The translations under genes and the position numbers were made by a program. From positions 1 through 64,000 of the forward strand of contig NZ_KB908259.1 in assembly GCF_000382405.1 (NCBI RefSeq): DNA of 64,000 nt. The letters are read 5' to 3'. The notes under the pieces were generated by a model, which was given only the letters and a program-made list of their open reading frames with translations, was not told the origin of the DNA and made no database searches. Numbering within the stretch: position 1 is the first letter of the stretch; each line of letters begins with the position of its first letter. This DNA comes from Mycobacterium sp. 141 (GTDB taxonomy: Bacteria > Actinomycetota > Actinomycetes > Mycobacteriales > Mycobacteriaceae). Of the stretch, positions 1-8,534 are shown one piece after another.

Positions 1-193
1 AGCGCATTTCCCCCACCTCTTCGAGCTGGGGGACGATCACGTTGAGTACCGCGATGACGGCGATCCAGCCGAGGATGATCGGCAGTGCCAGGCGCCGGAT
101 CCACTTGGCGATACCGCTGCGCTCGGCGGCGTGCTTGGGCGGTGGGTTCGCCGGGAACGCGTCGGTGGGCGCGTCGTGGGTGGGGGTGCTCAT
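1..193 (-). CDS. mmpL: MmpL family RND transporter, N-terminal fragment
   Basis: This is the first 64 codons of a gene that runs off the left edge. The protein opens with a polar proline-rich stretch, then an [24 protein letters not shown] basic patch and first membrane helix, as in MmpL4/MmpL5-class proteins. These inner-membrane RND transporters export lipids or siderophores together with a small MmpS partner. The ATG lies inside the stop of the upstream mmpS (ATGA overlap), so the two are translationally coupled. Which MmpL subclass it is cannot be told from this fragment. Family assignment is confident; substrate is unknown. Confidence 0.85.
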   Translation of the reverse strand, partial: MSTPTHDAPTDAFPANPPPKHAAERSGIAKWIRRLALPIILGWIAVIAVLNVIVPQLEEVGEMR

Positions 194-663
194 GCAGATT
201 TCACCAAGCAGAAAGTCTGGGCGTTGACGCCGGTGGAGGTGTGTTGATCTTTGAGTTCGTCGTCGACGGTGATCCGGCAGCTGATCGTGTCACCGTTGCC
301 TTGGGCCACGATGTTGGGAAACACCGACGGCGCGGTGCTCTGCAGGCGCAGTGTCCACGGCAGCGCCGCGCCGTCGACGCGCTGTGGTTGGGCGTCGAGG
401 TCGAGGTAGTTGATGTCGGCGGTGGCGCCGGGTTCCCCGGTGATCTCGTAGACCACGACCTTGGGGTCGAACGGCTTGGTGTCATCGACTTTCGCGCTGG
501 CGACCCCCGAACCATCACCGGCCCCGAAGAAGGTACGGACCCGCATCACGGTGAACGTCCCGATCGCCACCACCACCACGATGAGCACCGGAATCCAGAA
601 CCGCCGGATGATGCCGAACAGTGAAAACTGTTTGCGGCGCGGCTTTTTCGTCTCGGTGCTCAT
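190..663 (-). CDS. mmpS: MmpS family membrane accessory protein
   Basis: The 157-residue protein has a short basic cytoplasmic N-terminus, one membrane helix at about residues 22-42 ([18 protein letters not shown]) and an extracytoplasmic beta-rich domain with the typical YEITGEPG and NINYLD-like motifs and a late Cys pair. MmpS proteins are periplasmic adaptors of MmpL transporters. I chose the ATG at 663 (MSTETKK) rather than the upstream in-frame one because homologues begin with a short polar leader. It overlaps mmpL by four bases. The DNA upstream, near 785-825, is unusually AT-rich for this genome and is the likely promoter. Confidence 0.88.
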   Translation of the reverse strand: MSTETKKPRRKQFSLFGIIRRFWIPVLIVVVVAIGTFTVMRVRTFFGAGDGSGVASAKVDDTKPFDPKVVVYEITGEPGATADINYLDLDAQPQRVDGAALPWTLRLQSTAPSVFPNIVAQGNGDTISCRITVDDELKDQHTSTGVNAQTFCLVKSA

Positions 664-960
664 CGCCGTCCGGTGGCGGAACGGCACACGGCAGGCACCG
701 GATGCCCGGCGGGGCTGCCGGTGCGAAACCGGATGTCGTCGCTGGCCTGCGCCATGTGCATCTCGTTGCGCCTCGTCATCGTTATCGTCAGCTGAATTAG
801 GCGAGATATTAGCTTATTTAACAGAACCGCAAACCGGGTAGCTACCTGCGGGACCCCGACGTGACCGTGTTCATGCCGAACGCAGATGGTGACGTGAACA
901 GAAACGAACGCCGGTCAAGCCCTTGAAATGGACAGCCCGCTGCGTGGAGTCGCCGAGGGT
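664..960. other. Intergenic region with AT-rich mmpS promoter
   Basis: No gene is supported here. The stretch 785-825 is strongly AT-rich compared with its surroundings and lies about 130-160 bases upstream of the mmpS start, reading leftward, so it probably holds the mmpSL promoter. It contains a TTAGG half-site, but the second half of an IdeR box is absent. Confidence 0.4.
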
Positions 961-1425
961 CTAATGCCAATTCCATACCGACATGTCGCCGGCCGGGTAG
1001 TTCGCGCAGACATCAGTCGTACGGGCGGCGACACCCTTGTTGTTGAAGAAAAGCTTCGCCCAGTTCGGCCACTTCCACGCCATGTTCTCGTAGAACGCAT
1101 TGGTCGCGGTGTTCTCTGAGTACTGCCGGCGGCCGGCGTAATCCAGCGAGAAGAACCAGTGGATCCGGTCCTGCGTCTCCTGCTGCAGCTCGGGCGCCTT
1201 GTTGTTGTAGTCGATCATGTACCGCTCGTAGTACACGGGCTCGACGTCCCGGGCGGCAGCCATGATCTGCTCCGCGGTACAGGTGGTCTTGAGGATCCGG
1301 TTTGGGATCGGGTAGTCATCGGTGGCGTCGGCGGACGCCATACCTGGCGCTGCGGCCAGGCTGCCCGCCACGGCACACACGGCGACACTGGCACGGATCA
1401 GACTGGCTACCCGACGTGGTCGCAT
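961..1425 (-). CDS. Secreted DUF5078-type protein
   Basis: A 154-residue exported protein. Residues 1-33 form a Sec signal peptide (basic MRPRR start, hydrophobic core, cleavage after MASA). The mature part begins [16 protein letters not shown] and contains [11 protein letters not shown] and a second Cys near the end (TDVCANYP), the pattern I associate with mycobacterial DUF5078 proteins; the two Cys may form a disulfide. The ATG at 1425 is preferred to an in-frame TTG nine bases upstream. Function is unknown. The next gene upstream, also secreted and on the same strand, is 48 bases away. Confidence 0.75.
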   Translation of the reverse strand: MRPRRVASLIRASVAVCAVAGSLAAAPGMASADATDDYPIPNRILKTTCTAEQIMAAARDVEPVYYERYMIDYNNKAPELQQETQDRIHWFFSLDYAGRRQYSENTATNAFYENMAWKWPNWAKLFFNNKGVAARTTDVCANYPAGDMSVWNWH

Positions 1426-1473
1426 AACGTTCAATGTATCGCTCCGAGTCCTGAGATCTGGATTGGCTGACGA

Positions 1474-1809
1474 TCAGCCCTGATGCGCTGCCACCTGGTC
1501 GATCACCGGCTGCAGATCGGGGCAGTAGAAGTTGATGGCCGTCCCCAAGAACTGCCAAGCCTGCGCGGTGGTGCTGTCCTTTGCCAAGTTCGTGGCGACG
1601 AACTTGGCCGACTGGTAAGCGTCGTGATCCACCCCGTTGTGCAGCCGCTTGCACGCGATCTTGGCGATCCAGGCGTTGTAGTCACGTTGTCCGTAAATAC
1701 CGAAGGTGTGCAGCTGGTTGGCGAAGTCGGTGTCGATCTCGGCATGTGCTGGAGCGGCGAATGCGATCGCGGCGGCCGCGCCGATTGCTGCCAGGCCTGC
1801 AAGCTTCAT
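1474..1809 (-). CDS. DUF732 secreted protein
   Basis: A 111-residue protein with a signal peptide (MKLAGLAAIGAAAAIAFAAP, cleavage after AHA). The mature domain starts DTDFANQLHTFGIY and carries two Cys (KIACKRL and NFYCPDL). This is the standard layout of DUF732, a small all-helical family that is abundant and specific to mycobacteria. Role unknown. It probably forms a unit with the DUF5078 gene downstream on the same strand. Confidence 0.85.
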   Translation of the reverse strand: MKLAGLAAIGAAAAIAFAAPAHAEIDTDFANQLHTFGIYGQRDYNAWIAKIACKRLHNGVDHDAYQSAKFVATNLAKDSTTAQAWQFLGTAINFYCPDLQPVIDQVAAHQG

Positions 1810-1893
1810 GCGCTGAATCTTAGATCATCTAATACAGAATTGGGACAGCAAGCCTCCGCACACCGGATTCCGAATCAGCGCCGCCAACACTGT

Positions 1894-3039
1894 TCAGCCG
1901 TACGCCAACAACAGCGGAATCCGTTGTTCGGCGCTGGTCAATGAGCCGTGCTGCCCGATGAGAGAAGACTCGATCGGTTCGGTCGTGCGCCGTAACAATG
2001 CCGCCGAGCCGCGTGCCGCGACGACGACATCGCCGATTCTCCCGCGCACCGCGTCACGGACGCGGGCCCCGAACCAGCCGGCGGCGATGGCTTCATCGCG
2101 GCCCAGCACCCACGCCGTGTCGTCAAGCGCCTCCCGCCACTGCGCCACGACGTCGTCGCCCGCGCCGGCCACCGCGTAGATGTGGCGGGCCCGAGCTTCA
2201 CCGCCGATGTCCTGCACGCCTGCCAACAGATCCGGACGCATATCGAGGTCGACCACCGCGCTGGGATCGACCGCGACCATCCCGTGGTCGGCGACGACGG
2301 CGAGCAGGGCACCACGCGGCAAAGCGTCGACAATCGACTCCACCAGCTTGTCGACCTGGCGTAATTGCATGCGCCAGGCCGGTGAACCCGGCCCGTGCAG
2401 ATGCCCGACGAGGTCGAGCTCGCCGTGATAGCCGTAACAGAAGCCGCCGCGGGCCACGGCGTCGCTCACCCCGGCGGCGAGCTCGCCGAGGGCGTGTACG
2501 CCGACATAGCGGGCGCCCCGTAGGACGGCTCGGGTCAGTCCTGACCCGGCGAATTCCGCGCCCGAGACGACGCTCACCGCGACTCCGGCGGCCGCGGCTC
2601 GCTCGAACGTCGTGGGCAGTGGCTGCAGTTCCTCGGGGCGGATGCGTTCACGCAGGTCCTCGCCGCGCGGGTGCGGGCGCCACCGCAGGGCGTTGAGCAC
2701 AGGGACGTCGGAAGCGTCGGGCACCCGGAACGACATGCCCACTAGACCGTGTTCGCCTGACCGGCATCCGGTACCGATGGCCGCCAAGCCGGCTGCGGTG
2801 GTGGAAGGGAAGCCGACCTGCAGCGTCTTCCCGCGCAACCCGGCCAGCACGGGCGCATCACCGGCGTGGGCGTCGAGCAGTTCGGCGCCGAGCCCGTCTA
2901 CCAGCAGAACGCAGGCACCGCGCGCTTGGCCGGGCAGCTCGAGGCGGGAATCGAAGCCCCTCACCCCAAGCGTGCTCAACACCGCCGGCACCACATCGGC
3001 AAGTGCGGGCGCATCGGGATCCAGGTGTGGCGCATCCAC
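1894..3039 (-). CDS. Alkaline-phosphatase-superfamily phosphodiesterase
   Basis: A 381-residue nucleotide pyrophosphatase/phosphodiesterase-type enzyme. Visible metal-site motifs in order are VLLVDGLG (metal Asp near residue 42), FPSTTAAG (nucleophile Thr), the YHGELDLVGHLHG region (Asp and His ligands) and VVADHGMV (Asp-His). These define the type I phosphodiesterase branch that cleaves phosphodiester or pyrophosphate bonds with two metals. There is no signal peptide, so it is probably cytoplasmic. The open frame continues upstream but as low-complexity arginine-rich sequence, so I place the start at the GTG at 3039 (VDAPHLDPD). The substrate cannot be told. Confidence 0.75.
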   Translation of the reverse strand: MDAPHLDPDAPALADVVPAVLSTLGVRGFDSRLELPGQARGACVLLVDGLGAELLDAHAGDAPVLAGLRGKTLQVGFPSTTAAGLAAIGTGCRSGEHGLVGMSFRVPDASDVPVLNALRWRPHPRGEDLRERIRPEELQPLPTTFERAAAAGVAVSVVSGAEFAGSGLTRAVLRGARYVGVHALGELAAGVSDAVARGGFCYGYHGELDLVGHLHGPGSPAWRMQLRQVDKLVESIVDALPRGALLAVVADHGMVAVDPSAVVDLDMRPDLLAGVQDIGGEARARHIYAVAGAGDDVVAQWREALDDTAWVLGRDEAIAAGWFGARVRDAVRGRIGDVVVAARGSAALLRRTTEPIESSLIGQHGSLTSAEQRIPLLLAYG

Positions 3040-3171
3040 GTTGTGAGCTTCCCACACCGATCGACCTGCACTGTCCGGCGCGTTCGGCCCCGTTTGCCTT
3101 GGCCGGTCAGGCCGGGAAGACCGCTCAGCGGCAGCGGGACATCGCCCCGCACCCGGGTACGCTGGCGTGCT

Positions 3172-3696
3172 ATGAGGCCGATGAGAGCAGCGATCCTCGC
3201 CGCGACCCTTGCTGCGGCCGGGGCTGGAATGTTCAGCGGTGTCGCCACCGCTGACCCCGCCACGCCCAATCCGCCGGCGCCGCCCGTGACCCCGGCTCCG
3301 GATCCGAACGCACCGCCGGCGCCGGCCGGCGCTCTGGCCACCAGCATTGACCATGACGGCACTTTCGTCGTCGGCAAGGACATCGCACCGGGCAACTACG
3401 CCTCGGCGGGCCCCGTCGGCGACGGCGCGTGCTACTGGAAGCGGATCGGTGACGATCAGAATCCGATCATCGACAATGCGATGACCAAGAAGCCCCAGAC
3501 GGTGGCGATCGAGCCGACAGACAAGGCGTTCAAGACCAGCGGCTGCCAGGCATGGACGTTGACAGACGCGCCCGCCGACGCCCAGCCGGCTGGTGGGCTA
3601 TCGGCGCTGATCGCCGGAGCCCAACTGCGCGGCTGGCTGAACACCGTGAACAACGGTGCGCGTCAGTACGACGGATCGCAGGTCCCGACACCCTGA
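3172..3696 (+). CDS. Secreted protein with proline-rich linker
   Basis: A 174-residue exported protein. Residues 1-28 are a signal peptide (MRPMRAAILAATLAAAGAG, cleavage near TADP), followed by a proline/alanine-rich linker to about residue 52 and a compact domain opening with GTFVVGKDIAPGNYASAG and containing ACYWKR. The G-x-Y/F-x-VG-x-DI-x-PG-x-Y pattern recurs in small secreted actinobacterial domains of unknown role. Two Cys, in ACYW and SGCQAW, probably pair. The start is the ATG at 3172; the frame is open further upstream but overlaps the phosphodiesterase gene. Confidence 0.7.
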   Translation: MRPMRAAILAATLAAAGAGMFSGVATADPATPNPPAPPVTPAPDPNAPPAPAGALATSIDHDGTFVVGKDIAPGNYASAGPVGDGACYWKRIGDDQNPIIDNAMTKKPQTVAIEPTDKAFKTSGCQAWTLTDAPADAQPAGGLSALIAGAQLRGWLNTVNNGARQYDGSQVPTP

Positions 3697-3987
3697 CAAA
3701 TCGGGGGTAGCCGACACGCCGAGGCCGCGCGCGGCCGTCCACACAAGCGGGCGGTAAATCGGTTGATCATTTTGCTGCGCAAGCGGATCCGGTTGTTGTT
3801 CAGCACCATCGGGAAGTGGTTCAGCAAGTACACAGGAACATGGACGCGCGGCCGAAGCGCCGCCGCTGCTAGTCTGCGAAGGCTGCCGGTCGCCCGGTTG
3901 CGGGAGCCTTCCCCCTCGGCCAGCCACGGCGCATGATGCGGGCGAATCGGTGAGTGGACACGTAAATCGGCAAGGATACGGACCAAA

Positions 3988-5202
3988 GTGGCGCGCGGCG
4001 CAGAGATCAAGGCCCTCACCGGACTGCGCATCGTCGCAGCCGTGTGGGTCGTGCTGTTCCACTTCCGCCCATTGCTCTATGAGGTCGCGCCAAATACCAC
4101 CAAGGCGCTGGCTCCCGTGCTCAACTGCGGGGCGCAAGGCGTCGACCTGTTCTTCATCCTCAGCGGCTTCGTGCTGACCTGGAACTACTTTGATCAGATG
4201 GGGCCATCCTGGTCCACCCGCGCGACGCTGCATTTCCTGTGGCTGCGGCTGTCGCGGGTCTGGCCGGTGTATCTGGTCACCCTGCACCTGGCCGCGCTGT
4301 GGGTGATCTTCACCCTCAACGTCGGGCATATCCCGACCGAGGACATCAGCCCGTACAGCGCGGTCAGCTACCTCCGACAGTTCTTCCTCGTCCAGCTGTG
4401 GTTCCAACCTTATTTCGACGGCTCCAGCTGGGACGGCCCGGCCTGGTCGATCAGCGCAGAATGGTTGGCCTACCTGTTGTTCGGGGCGTTGATCCTGGTC
4501 GTGTTCCGGGTCGCCCGGGCCACCGGCGCGCGCAGCCTGACGCTGTTGGCGATCGCCGCATCGACGCCTCCCGTGGTGCTGATGATGGTCAGCGGGCACA
4601 TCTATACGCCGTGGAGCTGGCTGCCGAGAATCGTCATGCAATTCACCGCGGGCGCGTTGGCCTGCGCCGCGGTGCGCAAGTTAGACCTCGGTGACACGGC
4701 CCGTCGCCGTGCCGGCTACCTGTCGATTGCGCTGATTGCACTGGTCGTCACCGGGCTGTACTTCTTCGACGCGCACCCGCTGAACACCGTGGGTGACGCC
4801 GGTGGTCTTGTCGACCTGCTTTTCGTGCCGCTGATCGTGGTGCTGGCCGTAGGCACCGGCAGCCTGCCCGCCTTGCTGTCCACCCGGCTGCTGGTGTACG
4901 GCGGGCAGATCTCCTTCGGCCTCTACATGGTGCATGAGCTTGTCCATACCGCCTGGATATGGACGGTCAAGCAGTTCGAGCTCACGCTGACGCCCACCCT
5001 GTCGGGCAAGGTCACCGTGCTCGGCCTGTTCGCCTTGTCGGTTCTCGGGGCGATCCTGCTCTATCACATCGTCGAAGAACCGGCCCGCCGCTGGATGCGC
5101 CGGATGGTCGACATCAGGCCGGCGGAACCACCCAACAGATTGCACCGGATCGATAGCGAGCTCGAGACCCGCTCCGCCGGTGTTTCAGCCCGCGCCGGAT
5201 AG
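3988..5202 (+). CDS. Acyltransferase 3 (OafA/YrhL-type) membrane protein
   Basis: A 404-residue polytopic membrane protein. It begins with ALTGLRIVAAVWVVLFHFRP, the conserved N-terminal helix with the essential His of the acyltransferase 3 family, followed by about ten membrane segments and an arginine-rich end (EEPARRWMRRM). These enzymes move acyl groups from cytoplasmic donors to cell-surface sugars or lipids. The GTG at 3988 follows a purine-rich AAGGATACGG. It lies upstream of and codirectional with a GDSL hydrolase, a combination often seen in surface O-acylation and deacylation. The acceptor is unknown. Confidence 0.85.
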   Translation: MARGAEIKALTGLRIVAAVWVVLFHFRPLLYEVAPNTTKALAPVLNCGAQGVDLFFILSGFVLTWNYFDQMGPSWSTRATLHFLWLRLSRVWPVYLVTLHLAALWVIFTLNVGHIPTEDISPYSAVSYLRQFFLVQLWFQPYFDGSSWDGPAWSISAEWLAYLLFGALILVVFRVARATGARSLTLLAIAASTPPVVLMMVSGHIYTPWSWLPRIVMQFTAGALACAAVRKLDLGDTARRRAGYLSIALIALVVTGLYFFDAHPLNTVGDAGGLVDLLFVPLIVVLAVGTGSLPALLSTRLLVYGGQISFGLYMVHELVHTAWIWTVKQFELTLTPTLSGKVTVLGLFALSVLGAILLYHIVEEPARRWMRRMVDIRPAEPPNRLHRIDSELETRSAGVSARAG

Positions 5203-5354
5203 ATGCACCAGGTAGCGAAACAGCCTGTGCCGCAGGTTGTAATGGTCCCGTTATCAGCGTGTCACCGTGGCCGGGGTAACCTGCCTCGGGCAGTCCGTCG
5301 GCCTGCCGTGATCATGGTGCGGGACGCGTCGTCTCACCGGCAGTGGAGGTAGCA

Positions 5355-6041
5355 GTGAGTCGTCTGTTCACGTTCGTCCTCTCACTTGGTCTGCTGGCGG
5401 GCGTGGTCACCCACACCCCTGTCGAGCGGTTCACGACGTCCGGCCTGGATCCGCATCTGAATCACATCGCGGTGATCGGCGACTCGTACACCACTGGGAC
5501 GGATGAAGGCGGTCTGGGACCGAAAGGCTGGTCGAGCCTCGCGTGGAGCGAGCTGGCCCACCGCGGCGTACAGCTGAACGCTGACGTGGTCGCGGAAGGG
5601 GGAGCGGGATATGTGGCCAGGGGCAACCGAGGCAGCGTCTTCGGGGATCTGACGGCCCGGGCCGTGAAACCCGACGACACATTGGTGGTGTTCTTCGGAT
5701 CGCGCAACGACAAGGACATGGACCCGGCAGCGATCACGATGATGAGCCACAATGCGTTTACGCTTGCGCAGCACATCGCGCCGTCGGCCAAACTGCTGGT
5801 CGTCGGTCCGCCGTGGGTGTCAGCCGACGTGCCACCTTCGATCCTGGGCATTCGCGACATCCTCAAAACCCAGGCTCACGACGTAGGCGCAGTGTTCTTC
5901 GACCCCATCGAAGACGGCTGGTTCTTCGACCGGCCCGATCTCATCGCGAGAGACGGCATTCACCCCACCGACGCCGGGCATGCCTATATGGCCGACCGGC
6001 TGGCCCCGCTCATCAGCAGGCAGCTGCCGCGCGCTCTCTGA
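5355..6041 (+). CDS. Secreted SGNH/GDSL hydrolase
   Basis: A 228-residue SGNH-fold esterase. A signal-like hydrophobic segment (SRLFTFVLSLGLLAGVVTH) is followed by block I AVIGDSYTTG (nucleophile Ser), a Gly block in VAEGGAGY, block III FGSRND and block V DGIHPTDAGH (Asp-His). All catalytic elements are present. The GTG at 5355 is preferred over the upstream ATG because GGAGG sits five bases before it. It probably acts outside the membrane on an acylated glycan or lipid, and the upstream acyltransferase may supply the substrate (inference). Confidence 0.82.
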   Translation: MSRLFTFVLSLGLLAGVVTHTPVERFTTSGLDPHLNHIAVIGDSYTTGTDEGGLGPKGWSSLAWSELAHRGVQLNADVVAEGGAGYVARGNRGSVFGDLTARAVKPDDTLVVFFGSRNDKDMDPAAITMMSHNAFTLAQHIAPSAKLLVVGPPWVSADVPPSILGIRDILKTQAHDVGAVFFDPIEDGWFFDRPDLIARDGIHPTDAGHAYMADRLAPLISRQLPRAL

Positions 6042-6071
6042 CCGGTCTACGTCGGCTAGCGTCACCTGCTT

Positions 6072-7025
6072 GTGCAGACCCTGATCGACTTCGACAGCTC
6101 TCCGGTATTCGCGATTCCCCTGCGCGACGGCAGCGCCAGCCATGAGGGCGTGCTGGTCGAGGGCCCACAGGGCTGGGGCGAGTTCAGCCCGCCGGCCGCC
6201 GCCGACCCCCGGACGCTGGTGCGCTGGCTGACCGCGGCGACCGAGCCCGGCACGGTGGGCTGGCCCGATCCGGTCCGCGGTCGGATACCGATCGCCGCCA
6301 CCGTGCCCGCCGTCGATCCGGCCCGCGCCCATGAGATCGCCCTGGCGGCGGGCTGCCGGTCCGCCGTGGTAGAGGTCGGCACCGCGCTCGCCGATGACAT
6401 CGCACGGGTGGCCGCAGTGCGCAACGCGGTCGGGCCCGCCGGAGCAGTCCGCTGCGATGCCAAGGGGCGGTGGGATGTCGAGACCGCGGTGACCGCGATC
6501 ACGGCCCTCGACCGCGCGGCCGGCGGGCTCGAATTCGTCGTGCAACCCTGCCACGCCGCCACCGACGGTGCCCGTGTGCGGGCCCGGGTCGAGGTGCGCG
6601 TCGCGGTCGACATGGCACTGCTCGGAGCCGCGGGGCCCGAGGTGCACGATGTCGCCGACATCGCCGTGCTGTCGTGCGGCCCGCTCGGCGGTGCGCGACG
6701 AGCCTTACGGGTGGCCGAGACGACGGGGCTGCCGTGTGTCGTCAGATCGAGTGTGCAGACCAGCATCGGCATGATGGCCGGGCTCGCACTTGCGGGTGCT
6801 CTACCGGAGTTGCCCTTCGCATGTGAGCTCGGCGGCCGTTCGTTGCTCGTGGGCGACGTGGTCGCCGAGTCACGTTCGCTGCGGGTCGTGGACGGCTTCC
6901 TGCCGGTCGCACCGATGCCCCCGGCGCCCCAACCGGAGTTGGTCGAACGTTATGCCGTCACCGATCCCCGGCAGATCGCGTCATGGCATGGCCGGATTCA
7001 TACCGCCACCCACCTGGGGGGCTGA
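6072..7025 (+). CDS. MenC-like enolase-superfamily protein lacking catalytic residues
   Basis: A 317-residue protein that follows o-succinylbenzoate synthase (MenC) along its length: EGPQGWGEFSP, LADDIARVAAVR, ADIAVL, GPLGG and ALPELPFACELGG. However, the residues that define the enzyme are changed. The KxK acid/base motif is replaced in AVVEVG, the DAN metal motif reads DAK, EQPC reads VQPC, DES reads DMA, and the catalytic Lys of VLKxxPLGG is Ser (VLSCGPLGG). It is therefore unlikely to make o-succinylbenzoate for menaquinone. No other men gene is in the window. It may be a pseudoenzyme or a repurposed paralogue. Confidence 0.75.
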   Translation: MQTLIDFDSSPVFAIPLRDGSASHEGVLVEGPQGWGEFSPPAAADPRTLVRWLTAATEPGTVGWPDPVRGRIPIAATVPAVDPARAHEIALAAGCRSAVVEVGTALADDIARVAAVRNAVGPAGAVRCDAKGRWDVETAVTAITALDRAAGGLEFVVQPCHAATDGARVRARVEVRVAVDMALLGAAGPEVHDVADIAVLSCGPLGGARRALRVAETTGLPCVVRSSVQTSIGMMAGLALAGALPELPFACELGGRSLLVGDVVAESRSLRVVDGFLPVAPMPPAPQPELVERYAVTDPRQIASWHGRIHTATHLGG

Positions 7026-7031
7026 GCGCGA

Positions 7032-7934
7032 TCAGTCCTGCACGGCCTTGGCCATGGTCACGCACGTGGTCAGCCAGTCCGCGTCGGGCTTGTCCTGCTC
7101 GGTCAACTCCCACATCGCGTTGTGCATCGCTCGCACGATCACCCAGGCCCGGGCCCGATCGACGTCCAGCTCGGCGGTGTCGACCAAGGTGTAGAACCGG
7201 CGCCGGACCCCGTCGCGGACGTAACCGCTCAGCTCGTCCCACCGGTTCCACAGCATCGGTGCGATCTCGTAGTGCGGATCGCCGTTGACCGGTTTCGGGT
7301 CGATCACCAGCCACGGTTCCCGCTCGGCGCGCAGTACGTTGTCGTAGTGCAGATCGCTGTGGATGAGCGTTGCCGAGCTCGCGGGTTCGGCGCTGAGTTC
7401 GGCGCCCAGGGTGATTGCCTGCTCGACCATGCGGCGTGGGACCGGGGCGTTGCGGGGGAGTGCCGTCAGGTCTGCGGTCCAGCGTTCGACGAATCCGGAT
7501 AGTGGGCGTAGTTGCGGCAGTGCCGGAACGTGGATCCGACGGTACAGCGATGCCACGATCTCGCACGCCTCAATATCCCAGAGCGCGTTGAGATCTCGAG
7601 TGTGCAACCGCTCCAGCAGCAGGGCTCGGCGGTGCGGCTCGGCGCGAAGCAACCGGACTGCGCCGTTGCCGCCCCACCGGCGCAACGCGAGATGCTCGTG
7701 CTCGGACTCCTCGTCGGGCAATGCCACCTTGAGCACCGCAGCGCCGCGGTCGCGGGTGCGCACGGGCAGCACGACCGAGCAGAAACCGTGCATGGGATCG
7801 CCGTCGAGGGTGAGCTCCCAGTCATCGAGCTGGGCTCGCAGCAGGCGAGGCAGCCGGTCGACCCAGTCCTGCCACTGCGGTCCACGCGCGGCCATCGCAC
7901 GCACCCCGTCGGGCAGATCGATCATCGGCCCCAT
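7032..7934 (-). CDS. Aminoglycoside/hydroxyurea-type phosphotransferase
   Basis: A 300-residue kinase-like protein of the aminoglycoside O-phosphotransferase / hydroxyurea kinase family. It shows the Brenner motif LIHSDLHYDNVL (catalytic Asp and Asn) and the metal-binding Asp in WLVIDPKPVNGDP, plus an ATP-lobe Lys in AAVLKVALP. PKPVNGDP is typical of the APH(6)/HUR branch. It phosphorylates small hydroxylated molecules; whether it confers drug resistance cannot be told. Two in-frame ATGs lie nine bases apart (7934 and 7925); I use the outer one. It ends six bases after the MenC-like gene (convergent) and is divergent from tpx. Confidence 0.8.
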   Translation of the reverse strand: MGPMIDLPDGVRAMAARGPQWQDWVDRLPRLLRAQLDDWELTLDGDPMHGFCSVVLPVRTRDRGAAVLKVALPDEESEHEHLALRRWGGNGAVRLLRAEPHRRALLLERLHTRDLNALWDIEACEIVASLYRRIHVPALPQLRPLSGFVERWTADLTALPRNAPVPRRMVEQAITLGAELSAEPASSATLIHSDLHYDNVLRAEREPWLVIDPKPVNGDPHYEIAPMLWNRWDELSGYVRDGVRRRFYTLVDTAELDVDRARAWVIVRAMHNAMWELTEQDKPDADWLTTCVTMAKAVQD

Positions 7935-7985
7935 GGTCGCACCCCGGCCTGCCTGGCCTGCCGCCGGCTTTGACAGACTGTGCAC

Positions 7986-8480
7986 ATGGCACAGATAACC
8001 TTGCGTGGAAACCCCGTCAACACCGTGGGCGAGTTGCCCGCCGTCGGTTCGCCGGCACCCGGCTTTACCCTCACGGGCACTGATCTCGGCCCCGTCACCA
8101 GCGAGCAGTTCCGCGACAAGGCCGTGCTGCTGAACATCTTCCCGTCGATCGACACCGGGACCTGCGCCACTAGCGTGCGTACCTTCAACGAGAAGGCCGC
8201 CGCCAGTGGCGCGACCGTGGTGTGTGTCTCGAAGGACCTGCCGTTCGCGCAGAGTCGTTTCTGCGGTGCCGAGGGCATCGAGAACGTCACCACCGCGTCG
8301 GCCTTCCGGGACGGCTTCGGTGAGGACTACGGCATCACCATCGCCGACGGTCCGATGGCCGGTCTGTTCGGTCGCGCCGTCGTGGTGATCGGCGCCGATG
8401 GCAATGTTGCCTACACCGAGTTGGTGCCCGAGATCGCCGACGAACCGAATTACGACGCCGCACTGGCCGCCCTGAAGTAA
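7986..8480 (+). CDS. tpx: Thiol peroxidase Tpx
   Basis: A 164-residue atypical two-Cys peroxiredoxin. The peroxidatic Cys60 is in SIDTGTCATS and the resolving Cys93 in SRFCGAEG, the same spacing as in characterised mycobacterial Tpx. It reduces hydrogen peroxide and organic peroxides using thioredoxin in the cytoplasm. The start is MAQITLRG at 7986; an in-frame ATG six bases upstream is less likely. It is divergently transcribed from the phosphotransferase with about 50 bases between them, and is followed by a strong hairpin terminator. Confidence 0.95.
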   Translation: MAQITLRGNPVNTVGELPAVGSPAPGFTLTGTDLGPVTSEQFRDKAVLLNIFPSIDTGTCATSVRTFNEKAAASGATVVCVSKDLPFAQSRFCGAEGIENVTTASAFRDGFGEDYGITIADGPMAGLFGRAVVVIGADGNVAYTELVPEIADEPNYDAALAALK

Positions 8481-8493
8481 GCGTTTGATCGCG

Positions 8494-8525
8494 CGGTGCC
8501 CGCCTGCGATGTCAAGCGGGCACCG
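8494..8525. terminator. Bidirectional hairpin terminator between tpx and tenA
   Basis: A perfect 10-bp stem (CGGTGCCCGC at 8494-8503 and its complement at 8516-8525) with a 12-base loop lies between two convergent genes. There is no U-tract, which is common for mycobacterial terminators. Confidence 0.7.
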
Positions 8526-8534
8526 GGCAGCCGG

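Noticed and set aside
790..825. TTAGG half-site in the AT-rich mmpS promoter that might be an IdeR box
   Set aside because: Only the first five bases and an AG match the 19-base consensus; the second half-site is absent.
1894..3354. Longer phosphodiesterase reading frame starting at 3354
   Set aside because: The extra 105 residues are Arg/Gly-rich and overlap the start of the secreted-protein gene on the other strand.
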